From an uncultured Eubacteriales bacterium (GTDB taxonomy: Bacteria; Bacillota; Clostridia; Christensenellales; UBA1242), in the NCBI GenBank assembly GCA_900552105.1, contig URYH01000018.1, forward strand, positions 1 to 24,878: a DNA stretch of 24,878 bases, given 5' to 3'. The notes under the pieces are model-generated. The model ran no database searches. It saw only the letters and a list, made by a program, of their open reading frames with translations, and was not told the DNA's origin. Within the stretch, counting starts at the first letter, position 1, and every line of letters begins with the position of its first letter. Shown piece after piece: positions 16,801 through 24,679 of this stretch. The position numbers were made by a program, and so were the translations under genes.

Positions 16801-19800
16801 TTAACAACTGAGGCAATTTCTTTTGTTGCTGTGTAATCATTCAAAGATTCATCAATATTTTGGAGATTGCCCACTCCATGAATTGTTTTGTTATCATGCT
16901 CTTGATTGACAATATAGAAAGTTCCAGTGTGTTTTGGTTCTTTTGTTGTCAAGGTGATGTTGATTTCTTTTGGTCCACCAAAAGTCTTAGTATTCTCGTC
17001 ATATCCCGCAAATTCAACATTGCAATCATCAAGAAGTGCATCCCAATTTGCATATCCCAAAATTGTTTCTTTGCCAAACAATGCTGTTGCAAGTATTGCA
17101 TATCCGCCTGACGACAAATCAAGTCTTGCAGTTGTCACTTCTGCAGCACCATTTTCAATTACAACTTTTATGAATGTTGTTTTTGTGATTGTTCCTGTGA
17201 GTGTCCATGTGCCAGTTTCAATGCCCGTTATCTCATCTGTGCTCGTGACATATTGAAGAGTTGAACCCACTGTCACTGCGTAAACATATTTCTTTGTTGA
17301 GTCATTTTGGTCAACAACTTCAACTGCCCCACCTTTTGAAAGAGCATCTTTTTGTTCATCTGTGAACGTGCTGATGTCTGAAATTTGCTCTGCCACTGGC
17401 ATTGGAATCCATTTTTCGAATGGACCAACTTCCTCAACAGTTTCTTCAACATATGTTGTTTTTGTGATTGTTCCTGTGAGTGTCCACACTTTTGAAGTTT
17501 CATCTTGTTCTAGCTTTGCCCCTTCTGCCAACTTGTAAGTGTGCTTCAATGATTTGTCATTTTCAGTGATTTCAACTGTTCCACCTTGAGAAAGAGTTTC
17601 CTTTTGAGCGTCGGTGTCAAAAATGCTGAGGTCTGTGATTTGCTCTGAGACATCTTCCAACCAATGTTTATGTTCTTTGCCAACAACAGCCCATTTTTTG
17701 CATGTTGGGCATTTTGCTTCAAGTGAAATTATGATTGTTTCACCATAAGCGACATCAGTTATGTCGCCGTCGCCATTTACATTCCCAGAAGATGCGATGT
17801 TTATGCGATAATCCGAGCCCAAAAGTGTATTGAGTTCAGCATATGAGTTGACATAGCCAGAATATGTTGTGCCCAAAATTGCATTTTTCCATGTTTCAAA
17901 TGACAAAGTTGTTATCAAAGATTTATCGCTGCTTGAATACCTGAGTTTTGCTTCAACTGTGACATCTCCCCAAGGAGCTTGTCCAGAAAGTCCCGATATC
18001 TGTCCATGATCATCAATAGATAATAGATTAGGATATTTATTTGATGAAACGGCATAAACATAATTCATCCAACCAGGGTGATCTGTTTCGATTGTTCCAG
18101 TGAATTGGTTTTCACCATCTTTTTTGCTCATTGCTCCTGCATACGAACCAACTTGAATTGTGCCTGTCTTAATCGCATAATCAACTTTTGTTGTGTCGCC
18201 AGCTTCAATAAAAATGGTTTTGTTGTTTTCTGTTTCACTTGTTGAAGTTTCAACAGTTGGAAGAATTGTAAGACGTCCAACAACATATTTCCCAGTTGTG
18301 TCTTTAATCATAATGTTGATTGGCGAAAATTTATTATTAGATTCACATGAAATTGTCCAAATATTATTTCCAGCATCGTCTTTACTAAACTCAATCTCAC
18401 TGCTTTCTTCGCTTCCATCATCAACATAGAACTTGAACATGTTAGAAATATAATTTGTTCCACCAAGTTTGAGAACATTATTTGATATTCCTTCTTGTGT
18501 ATAGAAAATTATTTTGCTCAAATCAATGGTGGTCTCATCTTTGCCAAGCATATATCTGACTTTTGGAACATTAAGCACATCATTTCCTTCCTCATCTTTC
18601 GCGTTTGCAGCAATTCCATCATATGAGATTGTGTAGAAACGTGTGAAATAATGTTTTTCATTATCAATTGTGATGTATTCATGATCAAAGTGTTCTTTGT
18701 CAACTTGTGCAACATATTGAACATTGTTGTGAGTGAGACGAAGAATTGCCGCTTTGAGTTCAGTTTTGCCTTTGCCATCAACACTTCTATCGACCTTATA
18801 ACGAATGTAACCATTAACATATGCATTGACATATGTTGTGTAATTACCTTCTCTATTTTCAACAAAAGGTTCATTTGTATATTTTTTAGCTGGGTCTGTT
18901 TCTTCCTCATGGAAAACTCTGTCATAAAGAACATAGTCACGAGTGTCATTTCCGTTTGAAAATTTCAAGTGAGGAATAATAACATATTTTGCTCCTGTTT
19001 CAACTTCGTATGCAACAGTGTCGCCATCTGTTATTGATTGAAGAGGGATCTTTACCACAGACTTCTTAACATTTTCTTGTTCAACTTCTTCAACTTCAAT
19101 AACGCTGCCATTATAACGAATATAACTTTTTTCACCTTCTGTGAGAACGTCATATTTTGCATCGTCACCAAGATAGAACTTTCCTTTCCAAGTATCCATG
19201 AGATTTTCTGCGTAAACTTTTAAATTGTCAATAAGAACATATTGATTATATCGTTTTGAAATATCTTTTATTGAGTATCCTCCAACATTAACAAACAAAT
19301 TATTTGCTGATGTTGATCCAATATCAGTTCCATTAAGATAATTTCTCACATATACTCTGGTCGTGATTTCTTGCATGCTATAGTTGCCGTCAGACGAAGT
19401 TGCATTAAAGAAATCAACACTTTTGCCGACATCAAAAATGCCCTCATTGTTGACAGTTGTGGATATAATTTCATGATCAATTGTGCATTTGAGGACAAGA
19501 TTAAACCTTGAAATCTCGCCTTTGTTGTTGTAAATTACGACCGTTGTTTCAACATCGTTAACGAGTGTTGATATTTGAATGATGCCACCAGAAAGTGTAA
19601 TAAATTGACTGTAATCTGTTCCGAGTTTTTCGTGAACAATCAAATAGAATTTATATTCATTTGGAGAAACTGGTTGCTGTGGGTTTTCACCAACTCGAAC
19701 ATCAACATTTTCATTGAGATTGATTTCGCTCGCACCATCTGATGCAACAGAGAACCCGTCATAATCAATTTTTTGATTTTTGTAATATGTTGTGTATGAA

Positions 19801-22800
19801 ATTGGTTTGTCATTAACTTGGAAGCGATAGTATGCTTCTGCACCACTTGATGTGAATGCCCTAATTCTGATGTCTATTGTCTCAACCGACTGCCCACGAT
19901 TAACAAACATGTTCGCACTTTGAAGAACGCCATTTGTCGTTGTCTTTTCAGTGATTGTCACATAATTTGAAACTTGGTCAGCTGGAATAACCGTTTTACC
20001 AATTCCAACACTTGCAATTTCAAAATGCAAATCTTTGTATTCAATAGGAATAAGCTTTCCATCTTTTTCACGAACAACAACAAAACGTCTTGCATAAGTT
20101 TGTCCATTTGTTGTTGGGAACAATTCTTCAAGCAATTTTTTGTTTGGTGTCTTTTGAGTATCAAATTCTTCCATCAAATCAACTGAAACTTGATTTTTTG
20201 AACCAAAATACAAATATTCATAAGCATTTTGAACATTATATTCTTCATTATATTCAATGTATGGATAGAAGACTTTAATCTGCTGATTTGCAGTGACTTT
20301 TATTCTATAAACAAATTCAAAAGCCTCTTCAAACTCCGCACCGCATTTCACTTTGACATAAACAATTTGGTCTTTTCCAACCGAATTTGCTGAAATTGTG
20401 AGATTTTGTGCATCGTAATTAACATAATTATTTGCCGATCCATCTGCATTAATCACACTAACAAGTGCACCGCCACTTTCAAGCCCGTCAACAAGAATCT
20501 TTGATTTTAGGTCAATGATTTCTTCACTGCCTGCTTCAAGCGTGTCGTAAAATGACTCTGACTCAACAACTTGTTTGAGATCAACATTTCTATATGTTTC
20601 TTCACTTTCCGCGTTTTCAATGCTGTCATAAACAACAAATGGATATTTGATTGGCAAGATAAGAATTGGAAGTTCTGTCACACCATTGCCATTCTCAATG
20701 CGAAGTTTTTCTGATGCTATGATTTTTGTATAAAGTCTATCAAGCTTTTCAATTTGATTTGCTCTAATTCTCAAATATTGTTCACTTGTTGCGTTAATTA
20801 TTGTATAAACAACACCCTCCGCTTGAGACAGTGCAATTGAATTATTCTCGGTTGCAACAAAAGGAACATAATGCTTTCCATTATATAATACTTTTGCATC
20901 AAGCAAAATGCTTTCGTCAAAGAACGGCTTGAAGAAGAGTTTGATTGGTGTCAGAACGCAACCATCGTATGTGATTCTGATTTCAACAAAGCTGCCTTCT
21001 ATCGCACGGAAAGATGTTGGCAGTGTGAAAACTCCAGAGTTTGAAGATAACGCCACCCATTCGCCGTTGATTCTTGCTTCAAGTGTCGCATGCTCTGAAA
21101 TAATATTTGAACCCATAATTCTCTCAAGTTTGATGAGTCCGTTTGAATTGTCTTTTGCATCGTAAACAACTGTTTCGCCACAAACATAACTTGCAGGATT
21201 TTCTTCGGTTCCCACGTTTGACACAAGGGACGCCTTGATGTTTGGGAAAACAAGGAATTTCATTGTATAAACAAACGCATATTCGTCGTTTTCAGAGAAA
21301 TTTTTCTTGAATATGATTGTTTTTTCTGTCATTTGACTTACAGCGTCAAAGCAAACAGTCAAAATTCCGTTGTTATAAGAAATGTTCTGAATTCCACCAT
21401 TTTTTGGAAGTTCAAAATCGTCAACTGAAATAGAAATGTTTGTTTGAGTTGGTTTTTCTTGTGTGAGAACAAATGTTATTTCTCTTGAATTTTCTGCATA
21501 AACTCTTGTTCCACGCTCGGTTGGAGGAGTTTCTCCGCGAGCAACAAAATCCGAGTCGTCAAGCCCATTGTCGTTGTTCGCATATGTGTTTGAAGCAGTG
21601 ATATTGCTTACAATTCTGATTGGAATGACTTTTGTAAAGCCAAAATTTGAAGTTATGTAAAGTTGCAAACTTGCATCGCGTCCGAGTGTGCTAACAACTT
21701 TCAATGTGTCATCAGCAAACACAAACTTGTCATTATTTTCAATTGGGACATTGAATTCCAACAAATTATTCAAGTCAATATCCCCTGCTTTTGCATCAAA
21801 GTATGTGCGGAAATTAGTTTGGTTGCCCTGATATCCATCCATTGTAATTTCCGATTTGTTTGGTGTTAAAGTGATTTGAAGAGATGCCAAAACTCTAAAA
21901 TAAAGGTTGGCAGTTAGTCCAGAACCATCTGCGGCAGTCGCAGTAATAATCACATCTTCGTCTTCAGTCGCACCAAGAATTGAAAGTTTTGGTCCTTTTT
22001 CCGGATCATCTTCAACTGCAATTACTGCTGGCTTGTTCGATGACAAAGTGTAGGTTTTGTTTAATGCCTCTTCATTGATTGTCACTTTTGACAAGTCTTC
22101 GAGAATGAGTTTTTGCTCATTGAGTGTGATTCCATATTCAACGTTTGTTGCAACATTATCTGAGCCCGCATTAAATTTTATTTCAACTTGAATTGGATTT
22201 TCTGCTGAGTTTCGTGGATTTGCATCTTTCACAGCATCAAACACAATTTCTTGAGCAAATCCATTGAGAACTTTGATTTGAACCTTGTTTCCATTGTTTG
22301 AAACAAATTTATCAAGTCTGTGATCAAGGTCGTATGTGACTTTACACTCAAGAGTTGGTTGCTCATTGGTTGGAAGCGACTTCACGCTAACCTGAAAATC
22401 AATGCGTTTTGATTCAATATCAATCACATAATCGCCAGTGAGTTCCAAGATTTTTGATTTTTGACCATCAAGCAAAAAGTCGATTGAAATCTTGCCATCG
22501 GCATAATCTCTTTCAAAAATTTCGATGTCACTAACAAACAAACTAAGTGTGAACACTTTTTCGTCTTGTTGACGGACATGGAAAATGTAGTCACGAGTGG
22601 TTTCGTCAGTGTTTTTGTTGTAATCTTTTCCGTCTTCCTGAGGGTTAACTGTCATGCTTGCATCAAGCTGTTTAAGACTCTTCACAACATTAATCGTGTT
22701 TGTGTTTGAGAAGCTTTCAAACAAGTATTCACCAGATTGAATTTTTGGATTGCCCATATAATCTGAAACAACAGTTGCAAAGAAAATTCTGAAATTTCCA

Positions 22801-24443
22801 ACATCTTTTGCTGTCAAAATGCCGTTTGGAATTTCAAAAACTTCATATTGATTTGAACTGTCTGGAACTGCAAAATTTCCAGAATAAAGCGAACAGTTAA
22901 TCACATTTGCAAGGTTTTCGCCTTCCGTTGAATAAGCAAAGAAACGAACAACTTTGTATGTTGCATTCGGATTTTTGATATCAACAAAGTCTGCAAGATT
23001 TATTGTTGGATAATATTTTTCTGCCGCAGTCTCTCCGTCAAGGACAACAAGAGTTTTAATTGCTGGAAGCGTGCTTTTCCATGCAACATCAGAAGAAATT
23101 GGGTCTGAAACCAAAATATTGTTGAAAGGTATTTCAAGATTGATTGTTGTTGGCACAGATGACGAAGACGAATAGTATTCATAAGAAAGTTTTGCAACAA
23201 TTTTATATTTTCCAGTTTCGCTTGCAATAACTTTCCATGAAGAAAGATTTGCATCGTTTTTGTTTATTTTTGCTTTGACGCCATTTTCTTTTTTGGAAGA
23301 GGTTTGTCCAACAATTTCAAGTTTGTCTCCAGCATCTTCCCAAGCACCATCGCCATTTTGCCAATAAGCAAACAGTTTGATAACTGCGATTTTATCCTCA
23401 AGTTTTGCAACTCCCGTATCAGACGCAAGTCCAAGTCCCAAATCAAATGCATTGTCAACCTTTCCGTTTGCGACCAAAGTCATAGGAGAATTGATTGCAA
23501 GGTTCAAATATTCATCATTTGTTGTGCTTGTGAAACTTGTGATTTTTTGGTTTGTTCCAAAAATTTGAGAACTTGCACCACTGATTCCATTTGAATTCAT
23601 CATTGTGATTAGTTCTTCATCTGAATATCCTTTGCTCTGTGCCGCATATTCATCAGCACTTGTTCTAAAGCAATATGCATTGATTTTGATGTCTTCAACT
23701 GTGGTTTGTCTCAAAACCTCAATCAAATCATTTTCACCATCAACAAAATCAATATGTATGCCTTTCCATGCGGTTGGAATTTCAAACAAAACTTTTCGTG
23801 GCTCGCCCTTTGTTGTTTTTGCACTTTTTGCTGGTGTGAAAACCGGTTGCAAACGAACAACAGAGCCAACGGCAAGTTCGACAACTTTGTTGTCGTCTTC
23901 ACCCTCGGCAAGTGTCTTCATATAATTTTTCAAATTTCGTGCTGAAACAGTTCCAATTTTTGTTCCAGTCGTCGTCACGAGTTCAACTCCAAGTGAGTGA
24001 ACAGGCACATCAACTTCAACCGTGAGAGGTGTTGCTTCTTGAATGAGTGGGTTTGTTGATTTTGCACGGATTATTGATGTTCCGCCAACATTCCATTCTT
24101 CTGTCATGCCAGCATAGTGGGTTTTGTTGACTTTGACAGTGAAAGGTTTTCCAAGTTTGACAACTTTTGGAATTGTAATAATTCCGTCACTAATCATTCC
24201 ATCTGCTTCAGTTTGATTGGTAAGAGAAAGTGTGACATCTTTTTCCGTGACATTCTCCGTTGTCGTGTTCACAACAACTTCAAAGTCATTCTCTGTAAGT
24301 TTTTCAGTAATTTCAAACGCAATGTCTCCGGGTTGAACAACCTCTTTGTCGAACTTGCCCGTCAAAAACAAAACGCCCGCTGTGATTCCCACAACCGCCA
24401 ATATAAATCCGAAACATGCCAAAACGATCTTAAAATATCTCAT
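10896..24443 (-). CDS. Giant (4515-residue) membrane-anchored beta-repeat surface protein
   Basis: A single uninterrupted frame of 13.5 kb, for a protein near half a megadalton. Residues 5-29 form a long hydrophobic segment after MRYFK with no evident signal-peptidase site, so the N-terminus is probably an uncleaved anchor with the rest outside. The body is Thr/Ser/Asn/Val-rich and beta-strand-like throughout, with Ig-like (BIG2-type) stretches, for example around SSNKPAVIAVEDDP and ITLTPNKSEITMDG. Internal features are three FTDEQKDALS-type repeats (about 2265-2328, 2351-2422, 2704-2768), a CPTC plus HKH site near 2245-2260, and a Gly/Glu/Pro/Ser/Thr-rich linker at about 3102-3146. There is no LPXTG, C-terminal helix or visible enzyme motif; it ends in SNQQSA. 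GGTGGGG lies just before the ATG. Adhesin, stalk or cell-envelope scaffold is inferred. Confidence 0.85.
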   Translation of the reverse strand: MRYFKIVLACFGFILAVVGITAGVLFLTGKFDKEVVQPGDIAFEITEKLTENDFEVVVNTTTENVTEKDVTLSLTNQTEADGMISDGIITIPKVVKLGKPFTVKVNKTHYAGMTEEWNVGGTSIIRAKSTNPLIQEATPLTVEVDVPVHSLGVELVTTTGTKIGTVSARNLKNYMKTLAEGEDDNKVVELAVGSVVRLQPVFTPAKSAKTTKGEPRKVLFEIPTAWKGIHIDFVDGENDLIEVLRQTTVEDIKINAYCFRTSADEYAAQSKGYSDEELITMMNSNGISGASSQIFGTNQKITSFTSTTNDEYLNLAINSPMTLVANGKVDNAFDLGLGLASDTGVAKLEDKIAVIKLFAYWQNGDGAWEDAGDKLEIVGQTSSKKENGVKAKINKNDANLSSWKVIASETGKYKIVAKLSYEYYSSSSSVPTTINLEIPFNNILVSDPISSDVAWKSTLPAIKTLVVLDGETAAEKYYPTINLADFVDIKNPNATYKVVRFFAYSTEGENLANVINCSLYSGNFAVPDSSNQYEVFEIPNGILTAKDVGNFRIFFATVVSDYMGNPKIQSGEYLFESFSNTNTINVVKSLKQLDASMTVNPQEDGKDYNKNTDETTRDYIFHVRQQDEKVFTLSLFVSDIEIFERDYADGKISIDFLLDGQKSKILELTGDYVIDIESKRIDFQVSVKSLPTNEQPTLECKVTYDLDHRLDKFVSNNGNKVQIKVLNGFAQEIVFDAVKDANPRNSAENPIQVEIKFNAGSDNVATNVEYGITLNEQKLILEDLSKVTINEEALNKTYTLSSNKPAVIAVEDDPEKGPKLSILGATEDEDVIITATAADGSGLTANLYFRVLASLQITLTPNKSEITMDGYQGNQTNFRTYFDAKAGDIDLNNLLEFNVPIENNDKFVFADDTLKVVSTLGRDASLQLYITSNFGFTKVIPIRIVSNITASNTYANNDNGLDDSDFVARGETPPTERGTRVYAENSREITFVLTQEKPTQTNISISVDDFELPKNGGIQNISYNNGILTVCFDAVSQMTEKTIIFKKNFSENDEYAFVYTMKFLVFPNIKASLVSNVGTEENPASYVCGETVVYDAKDNSNGLIKLERIMGSNIISEHATLEARINGEWVALSSNSGVFTLPTSFRAIEGSFVEIRITYDGCVLTPIKLFFKPFFDESILLDAKVLYNGKHYVPFVATENNSIALSQAEGVVYTIINATSEQYLRIRANQIEKLDRLYTKIIASEKLRIENGNGVTELPILILPIKYPFVVYDSIENAESEETYRNVDLKQVVESESFYDTLEAGSEEIIDLKSKILVDGLESGGALVSVINADGSANNYVNYDAQNLTISANSVGKDQIVYVKVKCGAEFEEAFEFVYRIKVTANQQIKVFYPYIEYNEEYNVQNAYEYLYFGSKNQVSVDLMEEFDTQKTPNKKLLEELFPTTNGQTYARRFVVVREKDGKLIPIEYKDLHFEIASVGIGKTVIPADQVSNYVTITEKTTTNGVLQSANMFVNRGQSVETIDIRIRAFTSSGAEAYYRFQVNDKPISYTTYYKNQKIDYDGFSVASDGASEINLNENVDVRVGENPQQPVSPNEYKFYLIVHEKLGTDYSQFITLSGGIIQISTLVNDVETTVVIYNNKGEISRFNLVLKCTIDHEIISTTVNNEGIFDVGKSVDFFNATSSDGNYSMQEITTRVYVRNYLNGTDIGSTSANNLFVNVGGYSIKDISKRYNQYVLIDNLKVYAENLMDTWKGKFYLGDDAKYDVLTEGEKSYIRYNGSVIEVEEVEQENVKKSVVKIPLQSITDGDTVAYEVETGAKYVIIPHLKFSNGNDTRDYVLYDRVFHEEETDPAKKYTNEPFVENREGNYTTYVNAYVNGYIRYKVDRSVDGKGKTELKAAILRLTHNNVQYVAQVDKEHFDHEYITIDNEKHYFTRFYTISYDGIAANAKDEEGNDVLNVPKVRYMLGKDETTIDLSKIIFYTQEGISNNVLKLGGTNYISNMFKFYVDDGSEESSEIEFSKDDAGNNIWTISCESNNKFSPINIMIKDTTGKYVVGRLTILPTVETSTSETENNKTIFIEAGDTTKVDYAIKTGTIQVGSYAGAMSKKDGENQFTGTIETDHPGWMNYVYAVSSNKYPNLLSIDDHGQISGLSGQAPWGDVTVEAKLRYSSSDKSLITTLSFETWKNAILGTTYSGYVNSYAELNTLLGSDYRINIASSGNVNGDGDITDVAYGETIIISLEAKCPTCKKWAVVGKEHKHWLEDVSEQITDLSIFDTDAQKETLSQGGTVEITENDKSLKHTYKLAEGAKLEQDETSKVWTLTGTITKTTYVEETVEEVGPFEKWIPMPVAEQISDISTFTDEQKDALSKGGAVEVVDQNDSTKKYVYAVTVGSTLQYVTSTDEITGIETGTWTLTGTITKTTFIKVVIENGAAEVTTARLDLSSGGYAILATALFGKETILGYANWDALLDDCNVEFAGYDENTKTFGGPKEINITLTTKEPKHTGTFYIVNQEHDNKTIHGVGNLQNIDESLNDYTATKEIASVVNVGDYWVLPMATTKTLKSDAILEELEEGKGTLFDLVESWWGVTEQDITNSKDFASTPFELTTAASLASKEDPFNTIKIYQHGYAIGNIHIYLEDYVGDQTADDWMIYTSSEEAKEATGSENAWSRVIESNGSKINFVIGVIGSNVCLTTTLETKEFSEQISDISMFTDEQKDALSQSETVEITDENDKSKTYSYKLSDGATLKQDETSKEWTLTGKVIKTTKTSDVQIIYITQNTKMTDNKYLFENGLLLEWDGTNIALSMINKESKIEFAFYGVKFEATGGAGESVYKLDGVEVAFNYFEGLKDIVEQPTNSKIEEGSKTYKAEKTGDVVGYKDKIEKDMFNFDKWEYSASYVNENGKTIQAIINGKSIKIVGLSKTNTQLKITVSGISEEGGDYTFVVDLNQNPAVIIIGGSESITSPDTPFDGGVITGGQEKIVDLGEIFKIIAEESPVKIKNYAGNTDDDSLLQVLYDNLYLYYLVGKLDGYSSNVFKITKDENSGQNIISIIFTGAEEQEFTIVKDADGKFSLVDKEGNPVDGNFALELNTDLYEFSAKIADEPEENGSTGDNGNSPEGGTTPTNEGDSGSGESSAEGGEQPQPTTIKVLTITITPVFTYKYQVESNIKLIDIVDTDFAETGELKVVGKEITSESVVKLRFSVLRGKGADAKEVAFAYYSLSLKPSVGAVVSYPTISTSTKDENGNFVAVGQTSEYFYADAREFDINAKSDISSDKAPRMAVTKYAYGTATVGEGKEAISYPCVATYEGEGIDLTIIKIGEESVKSIENKTLTNNVLTATVTTTEETKYTISVYVPNPTISYTASSNQNIIKGKDKENNDILTNSWESEGKFTFDMTDVTVSEAEVVISAQATIGDYTYTFAQYTFTVCKNPVISTLVTTDPTHLDGNGAEILPINGGDALTPFDTARGYVEIDGIRYEVTKNGEQYKVDVGSKSYSVENGQITIDAGENAKIYKVVYYNIINNSPRLQFVYNNLILSDDYNESFTANDSTMVDFVVEQTKKDDEYHIVNFKYNGQSVSGEYKYKRVWDFVMNPTLDSHTIEGIFDPENPSELLNYYYLNAGKAYNIIETFGLTKYFSTESLTKIFDLGFANGETAAGYEGVKFTADGKSINILGAPEGGMNFRIKFKPYENAEFKTIGITILPSIEIVVNYRTETIYENDPYAYGLISYNQVKNNETYPLISNAKGTDFTIRRNGVTADVVEGEYTLEIVDGTDATLNAKITQQGNNAKLTIANPPRLNAKRVVIKISDKYGYYQYLRYVVGAETQVVISSNDITFTTGGKIDWESNQFPISFKKSGEETIQLASFYTAQITDATSENTSDNYGSDSSLKIDTDGNLYGVQLDSIITKYKTNEKQEIESQYIPHQKSIPYDLYKLVAKDANGDNVVLKSFDKYSKVEIYKGNSTTADYTWIKGGSNPTDWPLDDKGALTPIQDVSQYTIKLFSSSSTSSADGIIQFILLEVNKTDNLYYASRENPTDHYTFAYNISIDGTDIVDVDGKTINNIGNAQYGSAQSLNTTLKITVTSNTNNVKTDLDSIDIGILLKFGIYPEVKQTVAGQISYDYVGRGDKLTEVIKGAEIKLTGDSVPVSLTPKYYTVLGDESLTLTSEPADKMTGGTLEGSYSYDGNTRVLSLKAGLTSDTATINNIKYTYDSTNKTLKIGYRVVPLTDGQFVDDVTGITYKVDGTQLLISKKIDNANTVTINNIKYTVETSGATPTVKYETLYESIFVVWEYNSNKYWAQWNYKVVDKFNQVTTGDPLEAQDGNIKVKLDWTGEVGGATYRFNANTLQLFKTEGVVTTVLGTAQWVSELNNNRYEIEIDGTTYKIVVENEKMKFKNGESYYQVGSTALELTEETTKNSSWADKITLTGLDGELTSLRVANEMMRSGNKLITINGGNNLEISDSSGLLSKTINVTITYKDSIEGVDKSLKFNGNEIKVTFEHFDPTKSNQQSA
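16141..16332 (-). repeat. Intragenic repeat R3 of the giant gene
   Basis: Encodes residues ~2704-2768 with EQISDISMFTDEQKDALS, then a TVEITDENDKSKTYSYKL strand pair and EWTLTGKVIKTTK. The 50 bases at 16279-16328 match 17338-17387 in repeat R2 with one difference, so the duplication or a later exchange is recent. Confidence 0.8.
17176..17392 (-). repeat. Intragenic repeat R2 of the giant gene
   Basis: Encodes residues ~2351-2422 with EQISDISTFTDEQKDALS and WTLTGTITKTTFIK. Its start-codon-proximal end (17338-17387) is nearly identical to R3, while its other end (17176-17207) is identical over 32 bases to R1 (17455-17486): a mosaic. It differs from R1 and R3 by an extra stretch before the WTLTG strand. 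Confidence 0.8.
17455..17650 (-). repeat. Intragenic repeat R1 of the giant gene
   Basis: Encodes residues ~2265-2328 with EQITDLSIFDTDAQKETLS and VWTLTGTITKTTYVEE. It is the most diverged at its first half and follows the CPTC/HKH site by a few residues. All three copies share the order helix-like DEQKDALS, then strands, then WTLTG. Confidence 0.75.
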
Positions 24444-24507
24444 AGTTCCCCACCATTAATATTGCGCACAAGACTTTTTTGTATTGTTTGCAATAAATCT
24501 TGTTATT

Positions 24508-24537
24508 ATTATAATAATATAAAATTCGACAAGTCAA
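24508..24537 (-). promoter_or_regulatory. Predicted promoter of the giant surface protein gene
   Basis: On the minus strand TTGACT (24537-24532), an 18-base spacer and a perfect TATAAT (24513-24508). The predicted start is near 24501, leaving a ~58-nt leader. The -35 is covered by GTCAAACAAA on the plus strand, as at the other surface protein gene. The stretch 24545-24650 is AT-rich with nothing recognised. Confidence 0.6.
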
Positions 24538-24653
24538 ACAAATGACAAACATTTGCCACTCTTTAATCACAAAAATAACAATCACAAAAATAACTTCTCG
24601 CACTTCATTGATTATAGAAAAAAGAAAAACCGCAACTTATGAAGTACTTTTTG

Positions 24654-24673
24654 ACCTAGCATTGATGCGACTA
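24654..24673 (+). other. Sequence matching the 23S leader start
   Basis: ACCTAGCATTGATGCGACTA here equals two 10-base blocks of the 23S leader: ACCTAGCATT at 1098-1089 and GATGCGACTA at 1070-1061 on the minus strand. The leader has an extra 18-nt hairpin segment between them. In the leader these bases flank the transcription start, so a related start region for plus-strand transcription of structured element copy 2 is possible, but I see no good -35/-10 pair here. Confidence 0.4.
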
Positions 24674-24679
24674 ATCAAA

